Positions 15,438-24,266 of a DNA stretch of 64,000 bases are shown in pieces. The translations under genes were made by a program, and so were the position numbers. Source of the DNA: JANXUR01 sp038229415 (GTDB lineage Bacteria > Acidobacteriota > Terriglobia > Terriglobales > Acidobacteriaceae); assembly GCA_038229415.1 (NCBI GenBank), contig JBBROM010000005.1:62001-126000 (forward strand), read 5' to 3'. How positions within the stretch are numbered: the stretch's first letter is position 1; every line of letters starts with the position of its first letter. The notes under the pieces were generated by a model. The model ran no database searches, was not told where the DNA came from, and was given only the letters and a program-made list of their open reading frames with translations.

Positions 15438-15821
15438 CTAGAGGTGCGGTGCTACGGCACTCTTGATCTTGTCAAGGTAGGTCGTGGCTATTGGAGAAAC
15501 ATCCGATGCTTTGAAATTACAGATCTCGTATCTCGAGTTGTAGCCAAAAAATTTCAAGTCTTGGTACTCCTTATAAACTTTTCGGAGGATTGAGTCGGAT
15601 GCTACAAATTTGTCTCGGGTAGTGTGGCTACGCAAGTGTACGCCCGGAGCCAGGTAGGCCTCAACATAGTGCATCGCAGAGTAAAATAGCGCAATGAGCG
15701 CCCACTCTATACGAGCCTTGTTGTCCAACACCAATGAAAGTGCAAACTGCTGGTTATCTTCAGCTTTCGATATGTGATCTGCTCTGCTCGGCACTCTATT
15801 CTCCAGTGTGTGAGTAGACAA
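15438..15821 (-). CDS. Possible HEPN-like helical protein, last gene of a three-gene cassette
   Basis: A 127-residue, mostly helical protein. WALIALFYSAMHYVEAYLA followed by HLRSHTTRD and then YKEYQDL...SRYE resembles HEPN-type helical bundles, but I cannot place an unmistakable RxxxxxH motif. It starts at a TTG 26 bases inside the preceding gene (15796-16218), implying translational coupling. Lower GC than surrounding genes, with no strand skew of the kind seen nearby, suggests acquisition. Function unknown. Confidence 0.6.
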   Translation of the reverse strand: MSTHTLENRVPSRADHISKAEDNQQFALSLVLDNKARIEWALIALFYSAMHYVEAYLAPGVHLRSHTTRDKFVASDSILRKVYKEYQDLKFFGYNSRYEICNFKASDVSPIATTYLDKIKSAVAPHL

Positions 15822-16218
15822 CCCCGCCCGCAGACATTAGCTGCTGCAATTCCCGGCCTTGCGACGCGATTAGATTGAAGTCGAACTCAATGTCAGGGAA
15901 GCCTTCGATGATATCCATTTCTTTTTGATAAATCTGCCATCTTGCGCTCGCGTCAGGGTCTCGAGCGATTATCCAAACAAGCAATGATCCCTCTACTCGC
16001 TCCAGAACGACGTGAGCCACATCAGAAACGGTAGAAAGATCCTTGGCGAGGGCAATCTCAATACTGTCAGCGGTATGCACTTGGGCTTCGACGGACGCAT
16101 CTCCCCGCCAGATCAGTCCACAGACCCGTGAGTCGAGCTTGACGTTGTGAATGCCAGCATTTCTCCGGGCCGGAGAACTAGCGAGGACAAGGGATATGGC
16201 GGCTTCTGCGATAAACAT
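15796..16218 (-). CDS. Unknown protein, middle gene of a three-gene cassette
   Basis: 140 residues, no signal peptide. The N-terminal part (MFIAEAAISLVLASSPARR) is followed by an alternating beta-rich region (VCGLIWRGD, EIALAKDL, SLLVWIIARDPD) and a C-terminal stretch with EGFPDIEFDFNLIASQGREL, where a conserved-looking acidic-aromatic run could be a strand-loop-helix. It ends by overlapping the next gene and begins 9 bases after the upstream gene. No family recognised. Confidence 0.6.
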   Translation of the reverse strand: MFIAEAAISLVLASSPARRNAGIHNVKLDSRVCGLIWRGDASVEAQVHTADSIEIALAKDLSTVSDVAHVVLERVEGSLLVWIIARDPDASARWQIYQKEMDIIEGFPDIEFDFNLIASQGRELQQLMSAGGVVYSHTGE

Positions 16219-16227
16219 GTCTAAAAC

Positions 16228-16479
16228 CTATTGAGTCCTTTTCCTAAGATTTGGCGCAGCCTGTACACCAATGATCTGCTGGGAGGCAAATTGGTATATC
16301 GGATCGCCAGCTTCGTTGAACTCATCTAAGCGAATGGCATCAAGCAGGACAAGTTTTACCTTGACGGTAGAGCCATCGGCCAGGTCGTAATGGTTCCAGT
16401 GCTCACCCTTGGATTCAAAATCGACTCCCTCACCAGAAACGCTTCGCCCTTCGTATTGAAATGTCTTCTTCTCGTCCAT
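16228..16479 (-). CDS. Small unknown protein, first gene of a three-gene cassette
   Basis: 83 residues from the ATG at 16477-16479, chosen because GGGGGG stands two bases upstream. It reads as a small beta barrel or sandwich (FQYEGRSVSGEGVDFESKG, DGSTVKVKLVLLDAIRLDE) with a basic tail (NLRKRTQ). It leads a tightly packed minus-strand group with the next two genes, spaced 9 and -26 bases. No family recognised; the cassette has the size and spacing of a small accessory or defence-type unit, but nothing proves that. Confidence 0.6.
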   Translation of the reverse strand: MDEKKTFQYEGRSVSGEGVDFESKGEHWNHYDLADGSTVKVKLVLLDAIRLDEFNEAGDPIYQFASQQIIGVQAAPNLRKRTQ

Positions 16480-16520
16480 ATACCCCCCAAGTGACTTATC
16501 TAACATAACATTTTCGGTCG

Positions 16521-17078
16521 CTACTCCGTTTTACTACCCACCTTAAAGGTGAGCTGAGCTTCGGCGGGGATTACTGCTTCTTCTTTGCCTGTGGCGGCGG
16601 CTGCGGCGGTGCCAGCTGCGCCTCCGGCGGCGGCACCGATGGCGGCACCTGTGCCTCCTCCAGTAACTCCTCCGATGACGGCTCCGGCGACGGCGCCTCC
16701 GCCGATTTTGGCGGCGTTACTTACGGCGTGGCCTTTACCGCGACGACCGATGGTGTTGCTGGTGACGGGCGCGCCGTTGATGGTCGCGAGGCGAAGCGAG
16801 ATGCGGCCGGAGTTCTTGAGGCGTCCGCTGGACTTGGCGAAGGAGACGGTTCCGGTGACGGGGTCGCCGACTTTGGCGAGAGTGTCGCCGTTGATGACGA
16901 GGTCTTTGGAGAGGGTGCCGTCGAAGGCGTCTCCGGTTTTGGCCTTGCCGGAGGAGAGTTCGGCGTTGACGCGGATGCTGACTTCGGTTCCGGCGGGGAT
17001 GGCTGGAGTGGCGGCGCGGAGTGCGGGCGCGAGAACCAGGCTGAGCGCGATCAGTGAGAGTGCAACAAGATTCCGCAT
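16521..17078 (-). CDS. Exported glycine-zipper protein
   Basis: 185 residues. A Sec signal peptide (residues 1-23, cut near LRAA) is followed by a beta-rich domain (IPAGTEVSIRVNAELSSGKAKTGD...DLVINGDTLAKVGD), and residues about 120-165 form a glycine zipper (GGGAVAGAVIGGVTGGGTGA...) likely to insert into or pack against the outer membrane. GAGGAA precedes the ATG. Similar proteins occur widely in Acidobacteriota; no function is established. Confidence 0.8.
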   Translation of the reverse strand: MRNLVALSLIALSLVLAPALRAATPAIPAGTEVSIRVNAELSSGKAKTGDAFDGTLSKDLVINGDTLAKVGDPVTGTVSFAKSSGRLKNSGRISLRLATINGAPVTSNTIGRRGKGHAVSNAAKIGGGAVAGAVIGGVTGGGTGAAIGAAAGGAAGTAAAAATGKEEAVIPAEAQLTFKVGSKTE

Positions 17079-17135
17079 ACAATTCCTCAGTATTCTAAAA
17101 ATCCGAAAGGCGCATGGCGCGTGTTGAGTTGAGGC

Positions 17136-17173
17136 TCCCACGTATCGAAAAGCGCGAGACGTGGGGCACCCGG
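17136..17173. repeat. R-B hairpin repeat copy
   Basis: CTCCCACGTATCG, AAAAG, CGCGAGACGTGGGGCACCCGG. Outer arms CCCACGT and ACGTGGG pair. Confidence 0.8.
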
Positions 17174-17255
17174 CGATTCCGGGAAAGAGCTAAGGATAAA
17201 CCTTTGGCGGGGTTGAGGGAAGGCGAGGGTAGGGCGCGAGTTGTGTTGGGTTGGG

Positions 17256-17293
17256 CTCCCATGTCTCGAACAGCGCGAGACATGGGGCACCCG
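17256..17293. repeat. R-B hairpin repeat copy
   Basis: CTCCCATGTCTCGAACAG then CGCGAGACATGGGGCACCCGG. The arm base change (CATG for ACGT) is matched on both sides, so pairing is kept. Confidence 0.85.
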
Positions 17294-17360
17294 GCTTCAA
17301 TCCTCTCCACCACAGGAAAACACAAGGGATGACACACGGGCGTGTTGGGATGGGAGGGTT

Positions 17361-18029
17361 ATGCGGGGGCGGAAGCAGGATGCGGAGTTCGAGATGGAGC
17401 GGGTTAGGGTGTTGTCGCAGGAGTTCTACTTGCGGGACGCGATGCGGGTGGCGCGAGACTTGTTGGGCAAGGTGCTGGTATGCGGCAGCGGGCGGAATTT
17501 GCGGGCGGGGCGGTTGGTGGAGGTGGAGGCGTATATGGGGGCGAGCGATCCGGCATCGCACGCGTATCGCGGGATGACGGAGCGCAATGCGGTGATGTTT
17601 GGGCCTCCGGGACATGCGTATGTGTACCTGATTTATGGCCGCTACTTTTGTATGAACGTGAGTTGCGAGCGTGAAGGAGTTTCGAATGCTGTGCTGTTTC
17701 GCGCGCTGGAGCCGCTGGCGGGCATTGCAGCGATGACGCGGGCACGGGATGTGGAAGTGGATGGAAGTGAGAAGTCGCTGGCGCAGTTGACGGCGGGGCC
17801 AGGGCGGATGTGCGAGGCGCTGGGGGTGACGCGTCCGAAGCACAATGGGAAGAAGTACTTTGAGCGCGAGTCGGGGCTATGGATTGGGGAGGATGGGTTC
17901 GAGGTAGAGCGAGTGGTGGAGACGACGCGGATTGGAGTAACTGAGGGGGAAGCTGCGACTTGGAAGTATCGGTATGTGGTGGCGGGGAGTGGGTACTTGA
18001 GTGGGCCTAAGTGGTTGAATCGGGGATAA
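17361..18029 (+). CDS. 3-methyladenine (alkyladenine) DNA glycosylase
   Basis: Removes alkylated purines from DNA in base-excision repair. 222 residues with the AAG/MPG-family motifs: ARDLLGKVLV near the N-terminus, LVEVEAYMGASDPASHAY (active-site Glu in EVEAY), AVMFGPPGHAYVYLIYG and the LTAGPGRMCEALGV helix-hairpin region. GGGAGG is 3 bases before the ATG at 17361; an ATG 33 bases in is the alternative. The two R-B elements upstream probably include its leader. Confidence 0.92.
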   Translation: MRGRKQDAEFEMERVRVLSQEFYLRDAMRVARDLLGKVLVCGSGRNLRAGRLVEVEAYMGASDPASHAYRGMTERNAVMFGPPGHAYVYLIYGRYFCMNVSCEREGVSNAVLFRALEPLAGIAAMTRARDVEVDGSEKSLAQLTAGPGRMCEALGVTRPKHNGKKYFERESGLWIGEDGFEVERVVETTRIGVTEGEAATWKYRYVVAGSGYLSGPKWLNRG

Positions 18030-18032
18030 ACC

Positions 18033-18064
18033 TACGACGGAGACACGGAGGCACGGAGAAAGAC
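18033..18064. repeat. R-G purine-rich repeat copy
   Basis: CGGAGACACGGAGGCACGGAG tract in the 44-base gap between the converging glycosylase and panC genes. Confidence 0.55.
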
Positions 18065-18073
18065 ACTCTGATT

Positions 18074-18925
18074 CTAAGTCAAGAGCAGGTTGTCTAACAA
18101 TCGGGTGGTGCCGACTCGTGCGGCGACTACTGCCAGGCCGGTTATGCAGCTGGGCGAGTTTCCTTCTATTGCAGTGAGGGGCTCGAAGGTATCTGGATCC
18201 ACTAACTCTAAGTAGTCGAGTTGGACTTGCGGTTCGCGCGCGAATTCGGCGCGTCCGGCAGCGAGGAGCGAATCTACATTGCGCTCGCCTGCGACGAAAT
18301 GCGTTTCGATGGATTGTAGTGCGCGATGCAGGCCGAGAGCTTGCTGGCGTTGGGCAGAATCGAGATATACGTTGCGCGAACTTAGGGCGAGGCCGTCGGG
18401 CTCGCGGACGATGGGACAGATGACTAAGTCAAGTGGGAAATTGAGGTCGCGCACCATGCGGCGTAGAACGGCGCATTGTTGTGCGTCCTTTTGTCCGAAG
18501 TAGGCGAAGTTGGGTTGCACGATGTGGAATAGCTTGGCGCAGATGGTGGCGACTCCGCGAAAGTGGCCGGGGCGTGATGCGCCTTCGAGGCGGTCACTGA
18601 GGCCGGGTACTTCGATGAAGGTGGTGGCGTCGGGCGGAATTAGTTCCTCTGCGGTGGGGGCGAAGATGTAGTCTACGCCTTCACGTTCGAGTAACTCGCA
18701 GTCGCGGTCGAAGGGGCGGGGGTAGCGAGAGAGGTCTTCGTGCGGGCCGAACTGTAGCGGATTCACGAAAATACTAACTACTACCGTGGCGCAGCGCGCG
18801 CGCGCGGCGCGGACGAGGGCGAGGTGACCTTCATGCAGCGCGCCCATGGTGGGGACGAGGCCCAGCGGGTGCGGGGCACCGGAGAGTGCGGTGCGGGTTT
18901 CGGCGATGGTGCGGAGGATGTGCAT
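18074..18925 (-). CDS. panC: Pantothenate synthetase
   Basis: Joins pantoate and beta-alanine with ATP to make pantothenate (vitamin B5), the precursor of coenzyme A. 283 residues with VPTMGALHEGHLALVR (HIGH-like ATP motif), FVNPLQFGPHEDLSRYPR, YFGQKDAQQ and the KMSKS-like ALSSRNVYL. It lies downstream of panB on the same strand; the two are 147 bases apart with repeats between, so co-transcription is possible but not certain. Confidence 0.96.
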   Translation of the reverse strand: MHILRTIAETRTALSGAPHPLGLVPTMGALHEGHLALVRAARARCATVVVSIFVNPLQFGPHEDLSRYPRPFDRDCELLEREGVDYIFAPTAEELIPPDATTFIEVPGLSDRLEGASRPGHFRGVATICAKLFHIVQPNFAYFGQKDAQQCAVLRRMVRDLNFPLDLVICPIVREPDGLALSSRNVYLDSAQRQQALGLHRALQSIETHFVAGERNVDSLLAAGRAEFAREPQVQLDYLELVDPDTFEPLTAIEGNSPSCITGLAVVAARVGTTRLLDNLLLT

Positions 18926-18935
18926 GTGGGGGTTG

Positions 18936-18963
18936 CCAGTTGCCGGTTCTCAGTTGCCAGTGG
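18936..18963. repeat. R-F iterated repeat copy
   Basis: GTTGCCAGTTGCCGG and AGTTGCCAGT; short direct iteration of GTTGCC(A/G)G also found at 23317, 29398, 41630 and 42978 (mnmG) and 45811 (tgt). Confidence 0.65.
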
Positions 18964-18995
18964 TAGGGTGTCGCCTTCGTTCAGCGGGGTTCCTC

Positions 18996-19046
18996 GCATC
19001 CCACCCTAGCGCTGCGATACGGCTGCGTCGCGAGGGTGGGGCACCC
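18996..19046. repeat. R-C hairpin repeat copy
   Basis: CATCCCACCCTAGCGC end, inner imperfect arms, then GCGAGGGTGGGGCACCC. Sits between panB and panC. Confidence 0.75.
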
Positions 19047-19072
19047 ACATCTTTTTACAATTCCGTCGAAGT

Positions 19073-19984
19073 TTATAGCGTGCGAACGCGTTTGGCGCGG
19101 GTTTCTTCCAGGGCCAACTTAGTCTCTTCGGGCAAGTGGTAGGATTCGGCTTCGGACGGATATTGCTTGGTCTCCACGTCGGCCTTGAACTCACTTACTG
19201 CCTGGCTGATGAGCGCGGCTGCGTCAGCGTAGCGGCGGACGAACTTAGCGGGCGGGCTGAACGTCATCCCGAGTAAGTCGTGGAAGACTAACACCTGGCC
19301 GTCACAGTCGGGACCGGCACCGATGCCGATGGTTGGGGTGCTTACTTCGGCGGTGATCATGGCGGCGACTTCGCGGGGGATGCCTTCGAGGACGAGGGCG
19401 CAGACTCCGGCGCGGTCGAGCGCTATGGCGTCGCGCAGCAGCGAATCTACTCCTTCGAGCGACTTACCTTGCACTTTGTATCCGCCCATGACGTTGATGG
19501 ATTGCGGAGTGAGGCCGATGTGGCCGACGACAGGGATTTCGGCGTCGAGCATGCGCTGAATCAGTTCGACGCGCTTGGCTCCGCCTTCGATCTTGACCGC
19601 TTCGGCGCTGGCTTCCTTAAGGAAGCGCGAGGCGTTGTGTACGGCGGTGTCCAGATTGTCGTGGTAAGTGCCGTAGGGCATGTCTCCCATGACGAGCGCG
19701 TATTTGGTGGCACGGCGCACGGCGCGGGTGTGGTGCAGCATCTCGTCGAGCGTGACGGGCAGGGTGGAGTCGTAACCGAGCACCGTCATGGCGAGCGAGT
19801 CGCCGACGAGGATCACATCAATGCCAGCCTCATCCACCAGGCGCGCGGAGGCGTAGTCGTAGGCGGTGAGGCAGGTGATGGGTTCGCGGCGAAACTTCTT
19901 TTCGCGCAGGGTGGCGGTGGTGACCTTGCGGCGAGGCTCACCGATGGGGGTGACGCTGTTAGGAACTACGGGGGTGAAACTCAT
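19073..19984 (-). CDS. panB: Ketopantoate hydroxymethyltransferase
   Basis: Adds a hydroxymethyl group from methylenetetrahydrofolate to alpha-ketoisovalerate, the first committed step to pantothenate. 303 residues; the N-terminal 25 are extra and basic. Family motifs: LTAYDYASARLVDEAG, ILVGDSLAMTVLGYDST, MGDMPYGTY, VKIEGG, HIGLTPQ, LEGIP and IGIGAGPDCDGQVLV. First gene of the panB-panC pair. Confidence 0.96.
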   Translation of the reverse strand: MSFTPVVPNSVTPIGEPRRKVTTATLREKKFRREPITCLTAYDYASARLVDEAGIDVILVGDSLAMTVLGYDSTLPVTLDEMLHHTRAVRRATKYALVMGDMPYGTYHDNLDTAVHNASRFLKEASAEAVKIEGGAKRVELIQRMLDAEIPVVGHIGLTPQSINVMGGYKVQGKSLEGVDSLLRDAIALDRAGVCALVLEGIPREVAAMITAEVSTPTIGIGAGPDCDGQVLVFHDLLGMTFSPPAKFVRRYADAAALISQAVSEFKADVETKQYPSEAESYHLPEETKLALEETRAKRVRTL

Positions 19985-20175
19985 GGTGCCCTCCAGTGCC
20001 CCTCCGGCTAGCGGATAGAGCCTGTGCGCTCACGGTGTGAACGAATTCACAAATACAGATGAGCCGAGGTTGAGTTTAGTCGTAAGCGGGGATTTCGGCA
20101 AGGGGGCGGGGATTTGGGCCGGGATTTTGGGCAAGGGGTTTCGGCCCGACCTACGACCGAAGCCTTACGACCGCA

Positions 20176-22356
20176 CTAGATTGGACTGCTCACGGCCTTG
20201 AGCGCGGAGTGGTTATGTAAATGGACGAAAGCGGAGTCCGGCAGGGTTGCCTGGCCACTCAGGAGATCTGCAAACTCCGCGGGGTTCACTGGCCGACTGA
20301 AGTAGAAGCCCTGCCCTTCGTCTGCGCCGACCGCAACGAGGGGTTCAATCTGTTCAAAACTCTCAATTCCCTCGATAATCACGTGGTGGCCCAAGCTTTT
20401 GCCGAGGTTGATTACAGCTCCGATAATCGCAGCACTGCTGGCGTCGGCGTTGCCATCCTGCATAAAGGACCGGTCGATCTTGAGGGTATCAATCGGGAAG
20501 CGCCGCAGGTAGCTCAAGCTGGAGTACCCGGTGCCAAAGTCATCAATGGCCAAACGAACCCCCATCGCCCGGAGCTCATGGAGTACGGGAAGAATGAACT
20601 CGACGTTCCGCATCAATACAGTTTCGGTCAACTCAAGCTCGAGCAGGAACGGGGGCAGCCCGGTCTCCTCGAGAATGATTCGTACGCCTTCGAGAAACGC
20701 GTCGCTGCGGAACTCGACTGCGGACACATTGACCGAGATCGGGATTTCGCTCGAGCCCTGTGCGTGCCACTCACTCGCCTGGCGGCACGATTCGCGCAGG
20801 ATCCACTGGCCGATAGGAATCATCAAGCCAGACTCTTCCGCGAGGGAAATGAAATCGAGCGGGCCAACCAAACCCCTGCCAGGCCGGTGCCAGCGAACCA
20901 GTGCCTCAGCTCCTGCGATCTTACCGGTGGCGAGGCTGACCTTGGGTTGGTAGTACATCACGAACTCGTTGCGATCCAGTGCATAGCGCAGGTCCTCGGT
21001 GATAGACCTGCGGCGGTCCGCCAGGACATTCATGTGTCTTTCGAATAGTTGATAGCAGTTCCGACCATTTTCTTTGGCCTGGTAGAGTGCGCAATCCGCA
21101 TTCGCGATCAGGGTTTCAGCATCTTCACCGTCGTGCGGGAAGATGGCGACTCCGATGCTCACCGTGACATGGAGGCTGTTTCCTGCAATATCATGGGGCG
21201 CGGCGAGTATCTCGAGGATTCTCGACGCCATTGCAGCGGCATCGCCGGGTGACGCCAGTTCCGATAGCAGAATCACAAACTCGTCCCCACCGTGGCGGCT
21301 TACGGTGTCGGACGCACGCACCGCGGTGAGCAGACGTTGCGAAATGGACTGAAGCAGGTTGTCGCCCATGGCATGGCCGAGGCTGTCATTGATGCGCTTG
21401 AAGTCGTCTACGTCCAGATAGAGAACTGCCACCTGCGTCGCGCTGCGGTGGGATGCGGCGATGGCTTGGCTGAGACGATCCTTGAACAGGAGCCGGTTCG
21501 GCAAACGGGTCAATACATCGTGCTGGGCGAGGTACGACATTTCGATGCCCGTCGCTCGGGCTTTGGAGACATCGCGGAAGACGATCACTGCTCCTGCCAC
21601 CATTCCTTGCCGGTCATGGATTGGAGCAACGGAATCTTCGATGGCGCAGTCTAAGCCGTCGCGCCGAATGAGGATGCAGTTCGGGGTGAGACCGGAGGGT
21701 GTATCACGCTCGGTTGCCTGTTGCATCGGGTTCGGACAGGGGAGCCGTGTCTCCCCATCTACCAGTTCAAGCACGGTTATCAATGGCTTACCAGTTGCTT
21801 CGGCGCGCGTCCAGCCCGTCATCTTCTCCGCCACCCGATTCAAATAGCGGACATGCCCGGAGAGGTCGGTGCTGAGTACGGCATCACCGATGGAGTCGAG
21901 CGTGACTCGTGCTCGCTCCCGTTCGCCAAAGAGCACCTCCTCCGCCGTTTCTCTCTCCAACATGTTGCGAATAGCCCGCTGGATCGAGTAGGGATCGAAA
22001 TGGTTTGCCAGGATGTAGTCCTTTGCACCGAGCCTCAGCGCCTGCAAGGCGAGGCCTTCATCTTCAACCCGTCCAAGAATGAGAATGGGGACGGCAGGAG
22101 CGGCTGATGCCAATTCGGTGAAAGTGCGGACACCATCGCTGTCTGGCAAAGAGAGGTTCAGGAAGATGGCCCAGACGGCCTCCCTCTGGCAGCGGGCAAT
22201 ACCTTTGGCTAGGGTTGTAACAGTCTCGGCGCGGAAGGGCATTTTCTCCAGCTTCCGAACTTCTTCATGAAACACCGCAGCGTGGGACGGATCGCTGTCA
22301 ATCAAGAGGATTGTGTAAACAGCGGTCATAGACAGGTTGCAAGGTGCAGTTGACAT
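20176..22356 (-). CDS. Response-regulator-like cyclic-di-GMP enzyme (REC-PAS-GGDEF-EAL)
   Basis: 726 residues that should make and/or break cyclic di-GMP. Order: receiver domain (about 13-130), PAS (about 150-265), GGDEF (about 275-440) and EAL (about 455-700). The GGDEF loop RHGGDEF (354-360) is intact, and an RASD (347-350) five residues ahead fits the product-inhibition I-site. The EAL motif (484-486), NVSAVEF, ELTET, IDDFGTGYSS, LKIDRSF and IEGIES keep the metal and catalytic residues. In the receiver the phosphate-accepting Asp is replaced by Asn67 (FLNLSLPD), although acidic D20/D22 remain, so it may sense something other than phosphorylation. An ATG ten codons in is an alternative start. 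It stands alone, and its bases lack the G-rich skew of nearby genes. Confidence 0.93.
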   Translation of the reverse strand: MSTAPCNLSMTAVYTILLIDSDPSHAAVFHEEVRKLEKMPFRAETVTTLAKGIARCQREAVWAIFLNLSLPDSDGVRTFTELASAAPAVPILILGRVEDEGLALQALRLGAKDYILANHFDPYSIQRAIRNMLERETAEEVLFGERERARVTLDSIGDAVLSTDLSGHVRYLNRVAEKMTGWTRAEATGKPLITVLELVDGETRLPCPNPMQQATERDTPSGLTPNCILIRRDGLDCAIEDSVAPIHDRQGMVAGAVIVFRDVSKARATGIEMSYLAQHDVLTRLPNRLLFKDRLSQAIAASHRSATQVAVLYLDVDDFKRINDSLGHAMGDNLLQSISQRLLTAVRASDTVSRHGGDEFVILLSELASPGDAAAMASRILEILAAPHDIAGNSLHVTVSIGVAIFPHDGEDAETLIANADCALYQAKENGRNCYQLFERHMNVLADRRRSITEDLRYALDRNEFVMYYQPKVSLATGKIAGAEALVRWHRPGRGLVGPLDFISLAEESGLMIPIGQWILRESCRQASEWHAQGSSEIPISVNVSAVEFRSDAFLEGVRIILEETGLPPFLLELELTETVLMRNVEFILPVLHELRAMGVRLAIDDFGTGYSSLSYLRRFPIDTLKIDRSFMQDGNADASSAAIIGAVINLGKSLGHHVIIEGIESFEQIEPLVAVGADEGQGFYFSRPVNPAEFADLLSGQATLPDSAFVHLHNHSALKAVSSPI

Positions 22357-22583
22357 GCGTCAAATTTCGGAGTAATCGAGCAAGAGGCCACTTGCGTTGG
22401 ACTTTCGCACGGTTCCCGACCCTATGGATGATGCTAGGAGTCTCTTGGTGGGGTTTGCTGAGCAATTCAGTACAACTGTGAAGCTTGCAGCCTAGCCGCA
22501 TGCCAGGCTGTGCCTCGCCAAACTAGCAAACGCAATAGAATCAAGCGATTAGGGCTACCTACCAAAGTGCGGTTTCGGTGCTG

Positions 22584-23246
22584 CTAGTTCTGTGCGTCTC
22601 CGCCGCCGAGGGGGAGGAAGTACTGGGTGCCGTGGATGGGTTCGCTTACTTTGTTGAGTAACTCTTGCAGGTCCTGGTTGCGTTCGACGAAGTCTATCTC
22701 GCTGGTGTTGACGATGAGCAGGTCGGACGCGGAGTAGTGGAAGAAGAAATGTTCGTAGGCCTTGGAGACTTCTTCGAGGTAGGCGTCGCTGAGGGCGCGT
22801 TCGCCGGGGGCGTTCTTTTTGCGCAGGCGCTTTTTTAGCACGTCGGGCGAGGCCTGTAGATAGATGACTAAGTCGGGCGCGGGGATCTGCTTGCGAAAGT
22901 GTTCGTAGTAACGGTTGTAGGTGTCGAGCTCGGCGTCGTTGAGGTTGAGGCAGGCGAAGAGCTTGTCCTTTTCAAAGATGTAGTCGGCGATGACGACTTT
23001 TTGCGAGGTGCCGCCGACGTCGAGTGCCTTGAGCTGCTCGAAGCGGCGGACGAGGAAGGTCATCTGCGCGGCGAATCCGGCACCGGGATCGCCTTCATAG
23101 AACGGGGCGAGAAAAGGATTGACCTCTGGCTCGGCGACGCGCTGAGCGTTCATGCGCTCGGCGAGCACGCGGGCGAGGGTGGACTTGCCGACCCGGATGG
23201 GGCCTTCAATGGCGATGTATCGGGGGAGTTCGAAGAGCTTGGCCAT
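22584..23246 (-). CDS. Deoxynucleoside kinase family protein
   Basis: Phosphorylates deoxynucleosides (deoxyadenosine, deoxyguanosine or deoxycytidine type) for nucleotide salvage. 220 residues: P-loop EGPIRVGKST, an EPEVNPFL segment that reads the sugar, the ADYIFEKDKLFA block with the DRY/DYx-like motif, and the lid with Arg-rich LKKRLRKKN. The gene is followed by a 200-base gap with no gene before the cyclic-di-GMP gene. Confidence 0.88.
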   Translation of the reverse strand: MAKLFELPRYIAIEGPIRVGKSTLARVLAERMNAQRVAEPEVNPFLAPFYEGDPGAGFAAQMTFLVRRFEQLKALDVGGTSQKVVIADYIFEKDKLFACLNLNDAELDTYNRYYEHFRKQIPAPDLVIYLQASPDVLKKRLRKKNAPGERALSDAYLEEVSKAYEHFFFHYSASDLLIVNTSEIDFVERNQDLQELLNKVSEPIHGTQYFLPLGGGDAQN

Positions 23247-23316
23247 GGGGAGTCAGCGAGTGTAGGCAAAAGCATAGCGTGTTGGGCCTGAGGGAAACAA
23301 GGAGGAAAGAAGTTGC

Positions 23317-23347
23317 AGGGGGCCGGTTGCCAGTTGCCGGTCTTTGG
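23317..23347. repeat. R-F iterated repeat copy
   Basis: GGTTGCCAGTTGCCGGTC followed by a diverged GGTTGGCAAGTG. Confidence 0.6.
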
Positions 23348-23407
23348 TTGGCAAGTGCGGCCAGCGGCAGGAGGGTTGAAGATCGGTGGTGGAGTGTGGA
23401 GGGTAGG

Positions 23408-23474
23408 GGTCTTTCGACTACGCCAGGAATCCCGCTGTGGCGGGATTCCTGGCTACGCTCAAGATGACACGGTT
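23408..23474. repeat. R-D hairpin repeat copy
   Basis: GGTCTTTCGACT end, perfect inner arms GGAATCCCGC/GCGGGATTCC, then TACGCTCAAGATGACACGG. It directly precedes the deacetylase gene. Confidence 0.85.
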
Positions 23475-23511
23475 GAAGATGAAGTGGTTGGCGCACGGTA
23501 GAATCACAGGC

Positions 23512-24249
23512 ATGATTGGCGAGATTGCGATTGCGGCGGGCGGATTGGGATGCGCGGTGGCGGCGGGATATCACGCCATGGCGCCGGAGTCGCAGTGGTA
23601 TGGACGGACGGTGACACGGGCGCTTTCCGCTGAGGGCGCGCGGCGGATGGTGCTGACGTATGACGACGGTCCGAATGAGGCCTGGACGCCGCAGTTGCTG
23701 GAGGTTCTGGCGCGGCATGAGGTGCGGGCGACATTTTTTGTGATTGGGAGGTATGTGCGGCAGCGTCCGGAGTTGGTGCGGGCGGTGGTGGCGGCGGGGC
23801 ATGAAGTGGGGAATCATACGTGGGATCATCCCAACCTGATTTTTTGTGGGGCGGCGGAGACGCGGCGGCAGTTGCGCGATTGCTCGGCGGCGATTGCGGA
23901 TGCGACGGGGAAGATGCCGGTGCTGTTCCGGCCTCCGTTTGGCGGACGAAGGCCGAGTACGCTGCGAATTGCGCGCGAGCTGGGGCTGACTCCTGTGATG
24001 TGGAACGTGACGGGATATGACTGGAGTGCGACCACGGGCGCGGCGATTGAAGAGAAGGTGATGCGGCAGGTGGCGCGACATGAAAGTGCAGCTTCGCTGG
24101 GCGGAGATTTGATCTTGTTGCATGATGGCGGGCACAAGGGGATGGGTGCGGATCGGGGGCAGTCGGTGGACGCGACGGAGCGTATCTTGCGGAGATATAA
24201 GGTGCTGGGCGGGCGGGAGTTTGTGGGAGTGGGGGACGTGGTCGGGTAG
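23512..24249 (+). CDS. Polysaccharide deacetylase (NodB-like, CE4)
   Basis: Predicted to remove acetyl groups from an envelope polysaccharide or peptidoglycan sugar. 245 residues with an N-terminal hydrophobic segment (1-25) that may be an uncleaved anchor. CE4 motifs: TYDDGP (metal and base Asp), NHTWDH (metal His pair), RPPFGGR, and LLHDGG. The ATG at 23512 follows a repeat-derived leader with no strong ribosome-binding site. Confidence 0.88.
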   Translation: MIGEIAIAAGGLGCAVAAGYHAMAPESQWYGRTVTRALSAEGARRMVLTYDDGPNEAWTPQLLEVLARHEVRATFFVIGRYVRQRPELVRAVVAAGHEVGNHTWDHPNLIFCGAAETRRQLRDCSAAIADATGKMPVLFRPPFGGRRPSTLRIARELGLTPVMWNVTGYDWSATTGAAIEEKVMRQVARHESAASLGGDLILLHDGGHKGMGADRGQSVDATERILRRYKVLGGREFVGVGDVVG

Positions 24250-24266
24250 GTACTTCGGAGATTATT

